From NCBI GenBank assembly GCA_002505805.1, contig DAWB01000089.1, positions 619 to 8,688 on the forward strand: DNA of 8,070 nucleotides, written 5' to 3'. The notes under the pieces are model-generated. The model worked only from the letters and a program-made list of their open reading frames with translations, was not told the DNA's origin and did not search any database. This DNA is from Methanosaeta sp. UBA80. GTDB taxonomy: Archaea > Halobacteriota > Methanosarcinia > Methanotrichales > Methanotrichaceae. The position numbers and the translations under genes were made by a program. Shown here piece after piece: positions 1-6,657 of this stretch; position 1 is the first letter of the stretch, and every line of letters begins with the position of its first letter.

Positions 1-207
1 ACTGATACCAAAACCCATGCTGTGTCACCGCTGTTAATTTCCAACTGCATCACCCTTGAATTTATATGAAAGCCAAATTACTCGATTTTTATTTCACTGT
101 TAATGCGCTGCCTTTATCGGATCATGCCCGTCTGGCCGTCCGGCATCGGCTGAGATAAGGCTGTGGCCGGGAATTTAAAAGGGTATTTGATATAAATTGA
201 GAAGGGA

Positions 208-222
208 TGTGAATGGTTCACA
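208..222. repeat. Interrupted palindrome TGTGAA-TGG-TTCACA
   Basis: The two 6-bp arms are perfect inverted repeats separated by three bases. The palindrome lies about 11 bases right of the TATA-like GATATAAAT (189-197), so a plus-strand transcript from that box would start within or next to it. This placement suits either an operator or a 5'-end hairpin. No gene follows on the plus strand, so its role is unknown. Confidence 0.35.
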
Positions 223-291
223 ACAGTTCATAGATGCGCTTAGAGAGCAGATAATGCGGGATGCCCGCCTGGGCTAGTTCTGAAACCGAGG

Positions 292-343
292 GCCAGGTGA
301 AAAATTCGTGCCTGGCTAGAGGGCGAGAGGCCAGGGCTCCTGG
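292..343 (-). terminator. Candidate terminator downstream of mer-nadM
   Basis: Two inverted repeats follow the NMN adenylyltransferase stop on the minus strand. CCAGG-GCT-CCTGG at 331-343 has a 3-base loop. GCCAGG at 292-297 pairs with CCTGGC at 311-316 across a 13-base loop. That loop contains A5 at 300-304, which is a U5 tract in the minus-strand RNA. Archaeal termination depends mainly on U-rich tracts, so the combination is suggestive only. Confidence 0.3.
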
Positions 344-366
344 TTTGCCTCCTTCTGTCCTGCCCG

Positions 367-882
367 CTAGAGCACGTCGCTCTTGGAGACGGAGACCAGC
401 CTCTCCACCCCGCACATCTCCCGGATGATCTCCGCCACCGCACTCGGCACCAGCCTCTCCCAGTCTCCTCCCTCTCTCATCAGCCTTCTTATGGCCGTGC
501 CGGAGTAAACCTCCCTCTGATACATGGGCGGCTTTCGCACGGCAATTCCCGCCTCGGATATGAGCTGGACCACCAGAGGATTGTTGGAGTAAGCCACATC
601 GAACCTGGGGACCATGGAGCGCAGATGAGAGACCCAGACCGAGTTACGCTCTACATCCTGCAGAGGAGCGACATAGCAGCGATGGCAGAGGGAGCACTCT
701 CGCAGGGAGGCATAGATCATCTCCATCCTCTCCCCCCCGGTGAAGGGATTCTCAGGGGTGTGGCTGTCCTGGGCGCTTCCGATCACTATGACTATCTCCT
801 CCACCTCCTCTGCGATCTTCTCTATCACCGCCTGATGGCCAAGATGATAGGGCTGGAAGCGCCCGATGTACAGTGCTCGCAT
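367..882 (-). CDS. nadM: Archaeal nicotinamide-nucleotide adenylyltransferase
   Basis: This 171-residue protein matches the archaeal NMN adenylyltransferase family (EC 2.7.7.1), which joins NMN and ATP to form NAD+ and pyrophosphate in the cytoplasm. The nucleotidyltransferase signature GRFQPYHLGH is at residues 7-16 (GxFxxxHxGH type). A GSAQDSHTPENPFTGGER segment follows at 35-52. The second ATP-binding motif SGTAIRR is at 127-133, before the typical C-terminal WERLVPSAV and GVERL segments. The length fits the family's usual 165-185 residues. The start is ATG at 880-882, preceded by AGGTGA about 10 bases upstream. That motif contains the TGA stop of the mer gene, which ends 10 bp upstream, so the two genes are probably co-transcribed and translationally coupled. 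No key residue appears to be missing. Identification is firm; the symbol follows common database use. Confidence 0.93.
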   Translation of the reverse strand: MRALYIGRFQPYHLGHQAVIEKIAEEVEEIVIVIGSAQDSHTPENPFTGGERMEMIYASLRECSLCHRCYVAPLQDVERNSVWVSHLRSMVPRFDVAYSNNPLVVQLISEAGIAVRKPPMYQREVYSGTAIRRLMREGGDWERLVPSAVAEIIREMCGVERLVSVSKSDVL

Positions 883-892
883 GGCTTTCGCT

Positions 893-1858
<966 letters not shown>

Positions 1859-1888
1859 TTATGATCTCCTCCAGATTGGGCGCAGCCG

Positions 1889-1906
1889 TCCGGCTTTGAT
1901 GCCGGA
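1889..1906 (-). other. Small hairpin in predicted mer leader
   Basis: TCCGGC and GCCGGA form a 6-bp perfect stem around a 6-base loop. It sits about 30 bases upstream of the mer TTG, within the leader expected from the TTATAA promoter. It may affect mRNA stability or translation, or may be chance in GC-rich sequence. Confidence 0.25.
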
Positions 1907-1967
1907 ATTGCCGGCGCCGCTTTTGTCCTGTCGACTGCAATTTCTCAAGCCTCATATCTGCCATGAG

Positions 1968-1974
1968 TTATAAG
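1968..1974 (-). promoter_or_regulatory. Candidate TATA box for mer-nadM
   Basis: On the minus strand the sequence reads CTTATAA. Transcription would be expected to start about 25 bases further along, near 1943-1948, giving a leader of about 85-90 nt before the mer TTG. The TFB-recognition element upstream is not clear. TTATAA is palindromic, so direction is not fixed by the box alone. Confidence 0.35.
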
Positions 1975-2102
1975 CGGTTCGATCCCAGAGACCATTGCCG
2001 CAGGCTGCATAGTCAGCTGAGGCAAATGAGGAAATGATGACGAAACCTTTTTTGCCCTCCAGCCTTCCATCCTTTCACTTCCGGCAGAATGAAAATGAGG
2101 AG

Positions 2103-2109
2103 ATATATG
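2103..2109 (+). promoter_or_regulatory. Candidate TATA box for the HAD phosphatase gene
   Basis: ATATATG is preceded by a purine-rich stretch (GAAAATGAGGAG), as expected for a TFB-recognition element. It would place the transcription start near 2130-2135, about 50 bases before the ATG at 2182. The Shine-Dalgarno AGGAGG at 2167-2172 follows, nine bases before the start codon. Confidence 0.4.
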
Positions 2110-2181
2110 TCGAGGATATGGAAAGCGGCAGCATTTAGGATGGAGAGCTGCAGAGGCAATGCCCCCAGGAGGAGATAGCAT

Positions 2182-2865
2182 ATGGCCCCCATCAAAGCCC
2201 TGGCTGTGGACATCGACGGCACCCTCAGCGACAGGAACAGGGTGCTCTGCCCCAGAGCAGTGCAGGCTCTGCGACGCCTAAATGTGCCCGTGGTGCTCAG
2301 CACCGGAAACACCCATTGCTTTACCAGAACGGTCTCCGTTCTGCTGGGAACGCCGCGCCTGCTCATCTGCGAGAACGGAGGAGTCATATCCCTATCCGAG
2401 GAGGAGATGGAGATCCTGGCGGACATCAAAATTTGCGAGGAAGCCTTTGTTAAGCTGTCCAGGGAGTTTTCCCTCAGCAGGTACAACTCCTCCCGGTACA
2501 GATTCTCCGATATCGCCCTGCTGCGCAACTTCGATGCCGCCGCCGCCTCCCGCCGGGCCCAGGATCTGGGCCTGCCTGTTGAGTTCATAGACACCAGCTT
2601 TGCCGTGCACATCAAAGACCGGAGGGTGAACAAGGGAACGGGCCTCTCCCGCATTGCGAAAAGGATGAAGATCGATCTATCCTCCTTTGCTGCCATCGGC
2701 GACAGCAAAAGCGATCTGCCCATGTTCCGACTGGCGGGATACTCTGCCAGCGTGGGCAATGCCAGTCCCGAGCTCAAGGAGATATCAGACTATGTGGCAG
2801 AGGCCCGGTATGGAGACGGCTTTGCCGAGATCATAGAGCACATGATAAAAGAAAAGCTGATCTGA
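2182..2865 (+). CDS. HAD hydrolase, archaeal phosphoglycolate phosphatase type
   Basis: This is a 227-residue Mg-dependent phosphatase of the haloacid dehalogenase superfamily, in the archaeal phosphoglycolate phosphatase (SPP-like, type IIB cap) group. HAD motif I is DIDGTLSD at residues 10-17, with nucleophile D10 and acid/base D12. Motif II is VVLSTGN (37-43). The motif III lysine is K151 in VNKGTGL. Motif IV is GDSKSDLPM (173-181), with metal-binding D174 and D178. The cap domain lies between motifs II and III, as in this family. The start ATG has a strong AGGAGG nine bases upstream. The gene stands alone, divergent from mer and convergent with the Cys-cluster gene 26 bp away. The likely reaction is 2-phosphoglycolate to glycolate plus phosphate. 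Related HADs act on other sugar phosphates, so the fold is firm and the substrate is an inference. Confidence 0.87.
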   Translation: MAPIKALAVDIDGTLSDRNRVLCPRAVQALRRLNVPVVLSTGNTHCFTRTVSVLLGTPRLLICENGGVISLSEEEMEILADIKICEEAFVKLSREFSLSRYNSSRYRFSDIALLRNFDAAAASRRAQDLGLPVEFIDTSFAVHIKDRRVNKGTGLSRIAKRMKIDLSSFAAIGDSKSDLPMFRLAGYSASVGNASPELKEISDYVAEARYGDGFAEIIEHMIKEKLI

Positions 2866-2891
2866 GGCCGGGGGCAGTCTTGCCATCCCAT

Positions 2892-3554
2892 TCATCTCTG
2901 CTTTTTAGCCTGATCACCCTCCAGCCTGCCTAAGAGCTCTGCCCAGTGATTCTCGCATATGATCCACCAACCCAGGGTCCGCTTGGCCAACTGACGTGCT
3001 GCCGGGCAGAAGGCATCGACCGCCAGGTGATAAGGCATATCCGGCGAGGGAGGATGGAGGGGATACTTGGTGCAGGTCATCGGCCGGATCTGGTAGATCT
3101 CGCAGCCATTCTCCCGGTCATAGAATGGGCAGGGCTGGCGTAAAATCCAGGCCTGAAGAGTCTTGTCATAACGGCATAATGAGATGAGCCTCTTCTTTCC
3201 CACATGCCCGGCGATCCTCTCGAAATCCTCCTTCTCCAGGTACAGCCCGGCCCCGGGAGTAAAGCAGCATCTTCCGCACCTCTGGCAGGAGAATAGCTCC
3301 CAGAATAGATTGATCCCGGCATCGGAGCCGCTTCTCTCATCTCGGGCAGGCAGGGGCAGGGTGATGTCGAAGGGGATTCTCTCACCCCGGTCTATCTTCT
3401 CCATCTGCTCCTCTTTTTTTAATACCGACCAGTGAGGGCGCTGGCGGAGAAGAGCCTCGTGGCAGCCCTGCCTCTTCTCTTCCACACAGGAGGAGAAGAA
3501 GAGCTGGCGGCAGAGGCGGCGGGCCTGGAGGATCTTGCTTTCCATGCGGCTCAT
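2892..3554 (-). CDS. YkgJ-family cysteine-cluster protein
   Basis: This 220-residue predicted cytoplasmic protein belongs to the YkgJ/CxxCxxCC family, annotated as putative zinc- or iron-chelating. The core signature CQRCGRCC is at residues 90-97. Further conserved cysteines are C142 and C151 in PCPFYDRENGC, C161 in QIRPMTCTKYPL, and C183. Together they form the expected metal or Fe-S ligand set. C15, C23, C31, C127 and C200 are extra. No function is established for the family. The start is uncertain: ATG 3552-3554 has only a weak purine stretch upstream. ATG 3402-3404 (residue 51) has AGAGGAG immediately upstream, with 5 bases between GAGG and the ATG, and would give a 170-residue protein that keeps the whole cluster. 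The gene lies 59 bp after the rhodanese-like gene on the same strand, so the two may be co-transcribed. It converges on the HAD phosphatase gene. Confidence 0.82.
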   Translation of the reverse strand: MSRMESKILQARRLCRQLFFSSCVEEKRQGCHEALLRQRPHWSVLKKEEQMEKIDRGERIPFDITLPLPARDERSGSDAGINLFWELFSCQRCGRCCFTPGAGLYLEKEDFERIAGHVGKKRLISLCRYDKTLQAWILRQPCPFYDRENGCEIYQIRPMTCTKYPLHPPSPDMPYHLAVDAFCPAARQLAKRTLGWWIICENHWAELLGRLEGDQAKKQR

Positions 3555-3613
3555 GTGCTTCTCATGTCCTTTTCATGGCTCCGTCCTATGCTCTGAGGCC
3601 TGCCTAAATTAAC

Positions 3614-4651
3614 TCAGCTTATATTGCTGACCGCCCACTCTGTCTCCTTCCACCAATCACCCTGGATCAGGGTGGCATTGCTGCCCATAAGCCGGAGGCT
3701 GTAGAAGAGGTAGTAGGCCTGGGGTGTTCCATAGACGATGACGGTGTCATCAGGATTCGTCCTTCTTTCAAAGAGGTTTTTTAAAGTTCCGGGGGGCTTT
3801 ATCCGGGATCCATCATTGTAGATTTTGTCGTGAGACAGGCAGATAGATCCATTGCCCAGCCTGCTTTGGCCGTATTCAGAGAAGTCCCGGGCATCCAGGA
3901 TGCGAAGGCTGGACCGGGCCAGCATTCCTTTTAGGCTGGCTGGCTCGACCAGCATCCAGGGACGGATGCTATCGCTGTAGTTGGTCGGCTCTACGGCGGC
4001 TGGGTTAGTGCTGAGAAAAGCTCCCGATTCCTGGGCCGCCTCCACTCCCCCGTCCAGGAGGCTGATGTTCTCATGCCCCAGGTAGCTCAAAGCCCAGAAG
4101 AAAAAGGGACCGCCCTCATCATCAGAGCTGCCGTAGATTATGATCCTCTGGCTCTCATCTATTCCCTCTTCCCCCAGGGCCTTTTCCAGCAGCGATGGCT
4201 CCAGATCGCCATTCTTTTGCAGATCCTTCCAGTAGATGTTTCTGGCTCCGGAGATATGCCCGGCCAGATATTCATCCTTGGACCGGACATCCAGGATTAT
4301 TCCCTTTTCATCCAGGCCCTCGGGCATGGTGATGAGATCAGGCCGGACATAGCTTTCCGGGGCTTTTTCAGGCACTGCGGCCGGCGGCATTGCTGCCTGG
4401 CCGCTCTCCTGCGGGCCGTTTTGCTGGTTCATTTGATCCCTTTCATAGGCATCCCTCTGGGCCAGCCAGCCATCGAGGTTGGTCCAGTCGGGACAGGTGG
4501 GACAGAACTCGCCGGTCTCCGTGCCCGCTGTGGCTATCATGGCCAGGATGCCTAAAGAAAGAACGCAAACCAGACTGAATAGCAATGCCGCCGCCTTGAC
4601 TTTTTCCAGGCTAATAGATAGGGATACACTGCCGCCCATAGCAAAAATCAC
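3614..4651 (-). CDS. Exported double-rhodanese protein lacking catalytic cysteines
   Basis: This 345-residue protein has an N-terminal hydrophobic segment (about residues 19-42, a signal peptide or membrane anchor). A CPTCP motif (C50, C53) follows, then a polar Gln/Pro-rich linker (about 74-104) and two rhodanese-homology domains (about 108-215 and 235-343). Domain 1 has LDVRSKDEYLAGHISGARNI (120-139) and ends in LLDGG. Domain 2 has LDARDFSEYG (252-261) and ends in a GDWWKETEW motif. In both domains the loop that normally carries the persulfide cysteine reads YG instead of YC (G174 and G308), so standard sulfurtransferase activity is unlikely. N-glycosylation sequons at N195, N224, N267 and N325 fit an extracytoplasmic location. 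The start is GTG at 4649-4651, directly after an in-frame stop. ATG at 4637-4639 (residue 5) is equally possible, as neither has a strong Shine-Dalgarno. It lies upstream of the Cys-cluster gene. Confidence 0.83.
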   Translation of the reverse strand: MIFAMGGSVSLSISLEKVKAAALLFSLVCVLSLGILAMIATAGTETGEFCPTCPDWTNLDGWLAQRDAYERDQMNQQNGPQESGQAAMPPAAVPEKAPESYVRPDLITMPEGLDEKGIILDVRSKDEYLAGHISGARNIYWKDLQKNGDLEPSLLEKALGEEGIDESQRIIIYGSSDDEGGPFFFWALSYLGHENISLLDGGVEAAQESGAFLSTNPAAVEPTNYSDSIRPWMLVEPASLKGMLARSSLRILDARDFSEYGQSRLGNGSICLSHDKIYNDGSRIKPPGTLKNLFERRTNPDDTVIVYGTPQAYYLFYSLRLMGSNATLIQGDWWKETEWAVSNIS

Positions 4652-4703
4652 TCACTGGGTAAGGAATCCTGCCACTATTTCAGGCTTGCTCAGATATGGG
4701 GAA

Positions 4704-4713
4704 GATATATATA
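4704..4713. promoter_or_regulatory. TATATATA box in divergent promoter region
   Basis: GATATATATA at 4704-4713 contains a self-complementary TATATATA (4706-4713). On the plus strand it lies about 73 bases before the ADTH synthase TTG, predicting a leader of about 50 nt. On the minus strand it would give a leader of about 30-45 nt for the rhodanese gene. The purine-rich GGGGAAG just upstream on the plus strand resembles a TFB-recognition element, so the plus direction is favoured. It may serve both genes. Confidence 0.5.
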
Positions 4714-4770
4714 CACCTAAAATGTTCATCAATGTAATAAAAAGAACTATGATGCATTAAAAGATACATT

Positions 4771-4777
4771 AGGGAGG
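4771..4777 (+). promoter_or_regulatory. Strong Shine-Dalgarno fixing a TTG start
   Basis: AGGGAGG lies eight bases before the TTG at 4786-4788. No ATG or GTG is available in frame between the upstream stop (TGA 4750-4752) and this TTG, so the site decides the start of ADTH synthase. Confidence 0.75.
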
Positions 4778-4785
4778 ACGGAAAT

Positions 4786-5586
4786 TTGAGAGGCACATCT
4801 ATTCGCCTGGAGAGGATATTCAATCGAGACACAGGAAACGCAGTCATAATCCCCATGGATCACGGGGTGACCGTAGGCCCCATAAGGGGCATAAAGAGCG
4901 TCAAATCCATAGCCGATGCCGTGGCTTCCGGTGGAGCAGATGCGGCCATAGTACACAAGGGAGCGGCCTCATTCGGCCATCGCGGATATGGCCGGGACCT
5001 GGGTCTGATTGTACATCTTTCTGCCTCTACCGCTCTGGGGCCGGATCCCAACAACAAGGTCCTGGTGGCAACAGTAGAGGAGGCTCTCAAGATGGGAGCG
5101 GACGGCGTGAGCATTCATGTCAATGTGGGAGCGGAAGACGAGAGCCATATGCTCTACACTCTGGGAGAGGTCTCCCGCCACTGTCAGGAGTGGGGCATGC
5201 CCCTTCTGGCCATGATGTACCCCCGGGGCAAGAAGATCAAGGACGAATACTCGGAGGAGTACATCGCTCATGCCGCCCGGGTGGGGGCGGAGCTGGGAGC
5301 GGATATAGTCAAGACCAATTACACAGGCGATCCTGACAGCTTTTCCCGGGTGGTGGAGGGCTGTCCCGTGCCGGTGGTCATTGCCGGAGGGCCCAAGGTG
5401 GAATCTGAGCTCGATCTGCTCAGAATGGTAGAGGGAGCTATATCGTCCGGGGCACGGGGCGTAGCCATAGGCCGAAATGTCTTCCAGCATGACAGCCCCG
5501 CCCTCATCACCCGACGCATCTGCGGGGTGGTGCATAAGAAGCTGGAAGCGGAGGAGGCATTGGCCATATCCTCAGCGGCAGACTGA
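4786..5586 (+). CDS. 2-amino-3,7-dideoxy-D-threo-hept-6-ulosonate (ADTH) synthase
   Basis: This 266-residue class I aldolase-like TIM barrel matches archaeal ADTH synthase (MJ0400 type; sometimes called aroA'). The enzyme joins 6-deoxy-5-ketofructose 1-phosphate with L-aspartate semialdehyde. This is the first step of the alternative archaeal route to 3-dehydroquinate and the aromatic amino acids. Visible motifs are [12 protein letters not shown] (21-32, with D25), MMYPRGKK (143-150, with Y145) and [11 protein letters not shown] (172-182, with Schiff-base lysine K176). The phosphate-binding segments VIAGGPK (198-204) and [10 protein letters not shown] (225-234) follow. These residues correspond, with a constant offset of 8, to the catalytic Asp, Tyr and Lys I recall for the M. 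jannaschii enzyme. TTG is the start, supported by the strong ribosome site and the family-like N-terminus RLERIFNR. The partner dehydroquinate synthase II gene is not in this window. Confidence 0.92.
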   Translation: MRGTSIRLERIFNRDTGNAVIIPMDHGVTVGPIRGIKSVKSIADAVASGGADAAIVHKGAASFGHRGYGRDLGLIVHLSASTALGPDPNNKVLVATVEEALKMGADGVSIHVNVGAEDESHMLYTLGEVSRHCQEWGMPLLAMMYPRGKKIKDEYSEEYIAHAARVGAELGADIVKTNYTGDPDSFSRVVEGCPVPVVIAGGPKVESELDLLRMVEGAISSGARGVAIGRNVFQHDSPALITRRICGVVHKKLEAEEALAISSAAD

Positions 5587-5623
5587 TGCCCTATCCGTCA
5601 TTTCCCAACGCCTGGGGCAGCAG

Positions 5624-5633
5624 AGATAAAAGG
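5624..5633 (+). promoter_or_regulatory. Candidate TATA-like promoter for the surface protein gene
   Basis: AGATAAAAGG lies in the 69-bp gap after ADTH synthase. It is about 26-35 bases before the GTG/ATG start region at 5656-5661, so transcription would begin close to the start codon and give a very short or absent leader. That agrees with the lack of a strong Shine-Dalgarno there. Read-through from ADTH synthase is equally possible. Confidence 0.3.
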
Positions 5634-5655
5634 GTGCAAGGTCCTTAATGAGTTT

Positions 5656-6657
5656 GTGATGAATTCCGGCCCACCTTCCTGCCTCTGCAGCCTTGCTTTT
5701 ATTATGCTCATCTATCTGGTCTCTCTTTCCGGGCTGGCCCTGGGAGAGGATTTCAGGGGAGAGGAGAGCCATGCCGGAGGGGGGCCGGATCTGGCAATCG
5801 CTTCGGTCTACGGCAACCTGGAGCTGGGCCGTCCCAGCAGCATCTTTGTGGTCCTGGAGAACAGGGCTGTGCGGGCAACAGACGAAAATGATATGGATCT
5901 GAGGCGAGAGGCGGCTCGCAGCATCTCCGCCCAGCTGATCAGCTCTGATGACAGGATCAGAATTCTATCCCGGCCGCAATATGGCGGCCTTTTGGAAGGG
6001 GGAGCGAATACCACCCTGCAGCTCACCGCCCTGGCAGAGGGTATAGCTCTGGGCCTCTATCCCTTAGAGCTGCGCTGCAATTTCTCCTGGCTCTCCGGAG
6101 TGACCGCCACGGGCAGTGAGACCGCGCCGAGCCTGTTCTTCGAATACGCTGCCGCCTCCCAGGATATCCCATTGCAGATTGAGGTAGTCATGGGGCCCAG
6201 GGTAGAGATAGAGGTCCAGGATGAATGGCTCAATTATGTGGCCCCGGGAAAGGAGAGTCTTCTCCGGCTGACACTGACAAACCGGGGGGATGAGCCGGCC
6301 CGGGATCTGGAGCTGCAGGTGCGCCCCCTACCACCGATAATGATGGTGGAGAGCGCCTGGGTCCAGGCCAGCCTCTCTCCGGGAGAGAGTGCAGAGGCGA
6401 GGCTTTCTTTATTTGCCGAGGAGAATGCATCCCCAGGCTACTATGCTCTGCCCTGCCTGGTCACCTATAAGGACGGCCTGGAGGAAGGGAAAAGGAGAGA
6501 AGAGAAGGCAGCTGTGATTTATGTGGGCCAGAGGTTCAGTTCCGCCTGGATTTATCTGGCAGGCGCTGCCCTGGCCATTGTTCTTTTGCTCTCGGCCCGG
6601 CTGGCGCTCGAAAAGATTCGCCGAAGCAGGAGACGCTTTCGCATAGTGAAAAGCTGA
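5656..6657 (+). CDS. Surface protein with signal peptide and C-terminal membrane anchor
   Basis: I cannot assign a specific function to this 333-residue protein. It begins with a hydrophobic signal-peptide-like segment (about residues 9-30, ending LALG before EDF). A long region rich in beta-type alternation follows, then a single transmembrane helix (about 298-316) and a short basic tail with RRSRRR, implying a cytoplasmic C-terminus and an extracellular body. Two beta-sandwich-like modules can be inferred. The first is about 44-175. The second, about 180-290, contains LTLTNRGDEPARDLEL (205-220) and SLSPGESAEARLSL (239-252), which resemble CARDB/NEW3 or COG1361-type archaeal surface repeats. 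N-glycosylation sequons are N118, N142 and N257. The first codon is GTG (5656) and the next is ATG (5659); the ATG may be the true start. The gene follows ADTH synthase by 69 bp on the same strand. A role as cell-envelope scaffold or transport accessory is speculation. Confidence 0.75.
   Translation: MMNSGPPSCLCSLAFIMLIYLVSLSGLALGEDFRGEESHAGGGPDLAIASVYGNLELGRPSSIFVVLENRAVRATDENDMDLRREAARSISAQLISSDDRIRILSRPQYGGLLEGGANTTLQLTALAEGIALGLYPLELRCNFSWLSGVTATGSETAPSLFFEYAAASQDIPLQIEVVMGPRVEIEVQDEWLNYVAPGKESLLRLTLTNRGDEPARDLELQVRPLPPIMMVESAWVQASLSPGESAEARLSLFAEENASPGYYALPCLVTYKDGLEEGKRREEKAAVIYVGQRFSSAWIYLAGAALAIVLLLSARLALEKIRRSRRRFRIVKS

Larger units (their letters stand above)
1..366. other. Gene-poor left-edge intergenic region
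   Basis: No convincing gene is visible here. The segment looks more AT-rich than the rest of the window, especially in its first 200 bases. It holds a TATA-like TTTATATG at 61-68 and a second TATA-like stretch GATATAAAT at 189-197, which reads as ATTTATATC on the minus strand. It also holds a 15-bp interrupted palindrome at 208-222, a GC-rich hairpin at 256-268, and two CCAGG/CCTGG inverted repeats at 292-343 just downstream of the NMN adenylyltransferase stop. A 30-codon ORF from ATG 66 to TAA 156-158 has a protein-like translation but no Shine-Dalgarno sequence. The minus-strand TATA could belong to a gene starting left of the window, which cannot be tested here. Confidence 0.6.
1859..2181. 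other. Divergent intergenic region between mer and the HAD phosphatase gene
   Basis: This 323-bp spacer separates two divergent genes and probably holds both promoters and a mer leader of roughly 85 nt. It contains a TTATAA box at 1968-1973, an ATATAT box at 2103-2108, a small hairpin at 1889-1906 inside the predicted mer leader, and strong Shine-Dalgarno sites at both ends. Open frames inside it, including 24 codons on the plus strand at 1963-2037, lack ribosome binding sites and recognisable motifs. I see no RNA gene. Confidence 0.6.

Noticed and set aside
140..170. CCGGC/GCCGG inverted repeat considered as a structured RNA or tRNA fragment
   Set aside because: The arms are only 5 bp around a 21-base loop, with no cloverleaf or other conserved element nearby.
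1963..2037. A 24-codon plus-strand ORF (begins MSYKRFDPRD)
   Set aside because: It has no ribosome site, is very short, and overlaps the TTATAA box assigned to mer; nothing but an open frame supports it.
2034..2040. ATGATGA, a perfect C box, considered as the start of a C/D box guide RNA
   Set aside because: No D box CTGA is found within the following 140 bases, nor a proper C'/D' pair, so the motif is likely chance.
2013..2777. A 254-codon minus-strand open frame, longer than the phosphatase gene it overlaps
   Set aside because: Its translation has no recognisable motif, is rich in Arg and Ser as antisense frames of GC-rich genes are, and lies opposite a gene with all four HAD motifs.
4969..5535. 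A 188-codon minus-strand open frame inside ADTH synthase
   Set aside because: It is antisense to a well-supported enzyme, His-rich, and has no start context or motif.
5587..5619. TGCCC/GGGCA inverted repeat after the ADTH synthase stop, considered as a terminator
   Set aside because: The stem is 5 bp with a 23-base loop and there is no U-tract following it.
5648..5659. A three-codon upstream ORF (ATG AGT TTG TGA) whose stop overlaps the ATG of the surface protein gene
   Set aside because: Such a short uORF occurs easily by chance, there is no clear ribosome site for it, and the promoter candidate would start transcription near or after it.
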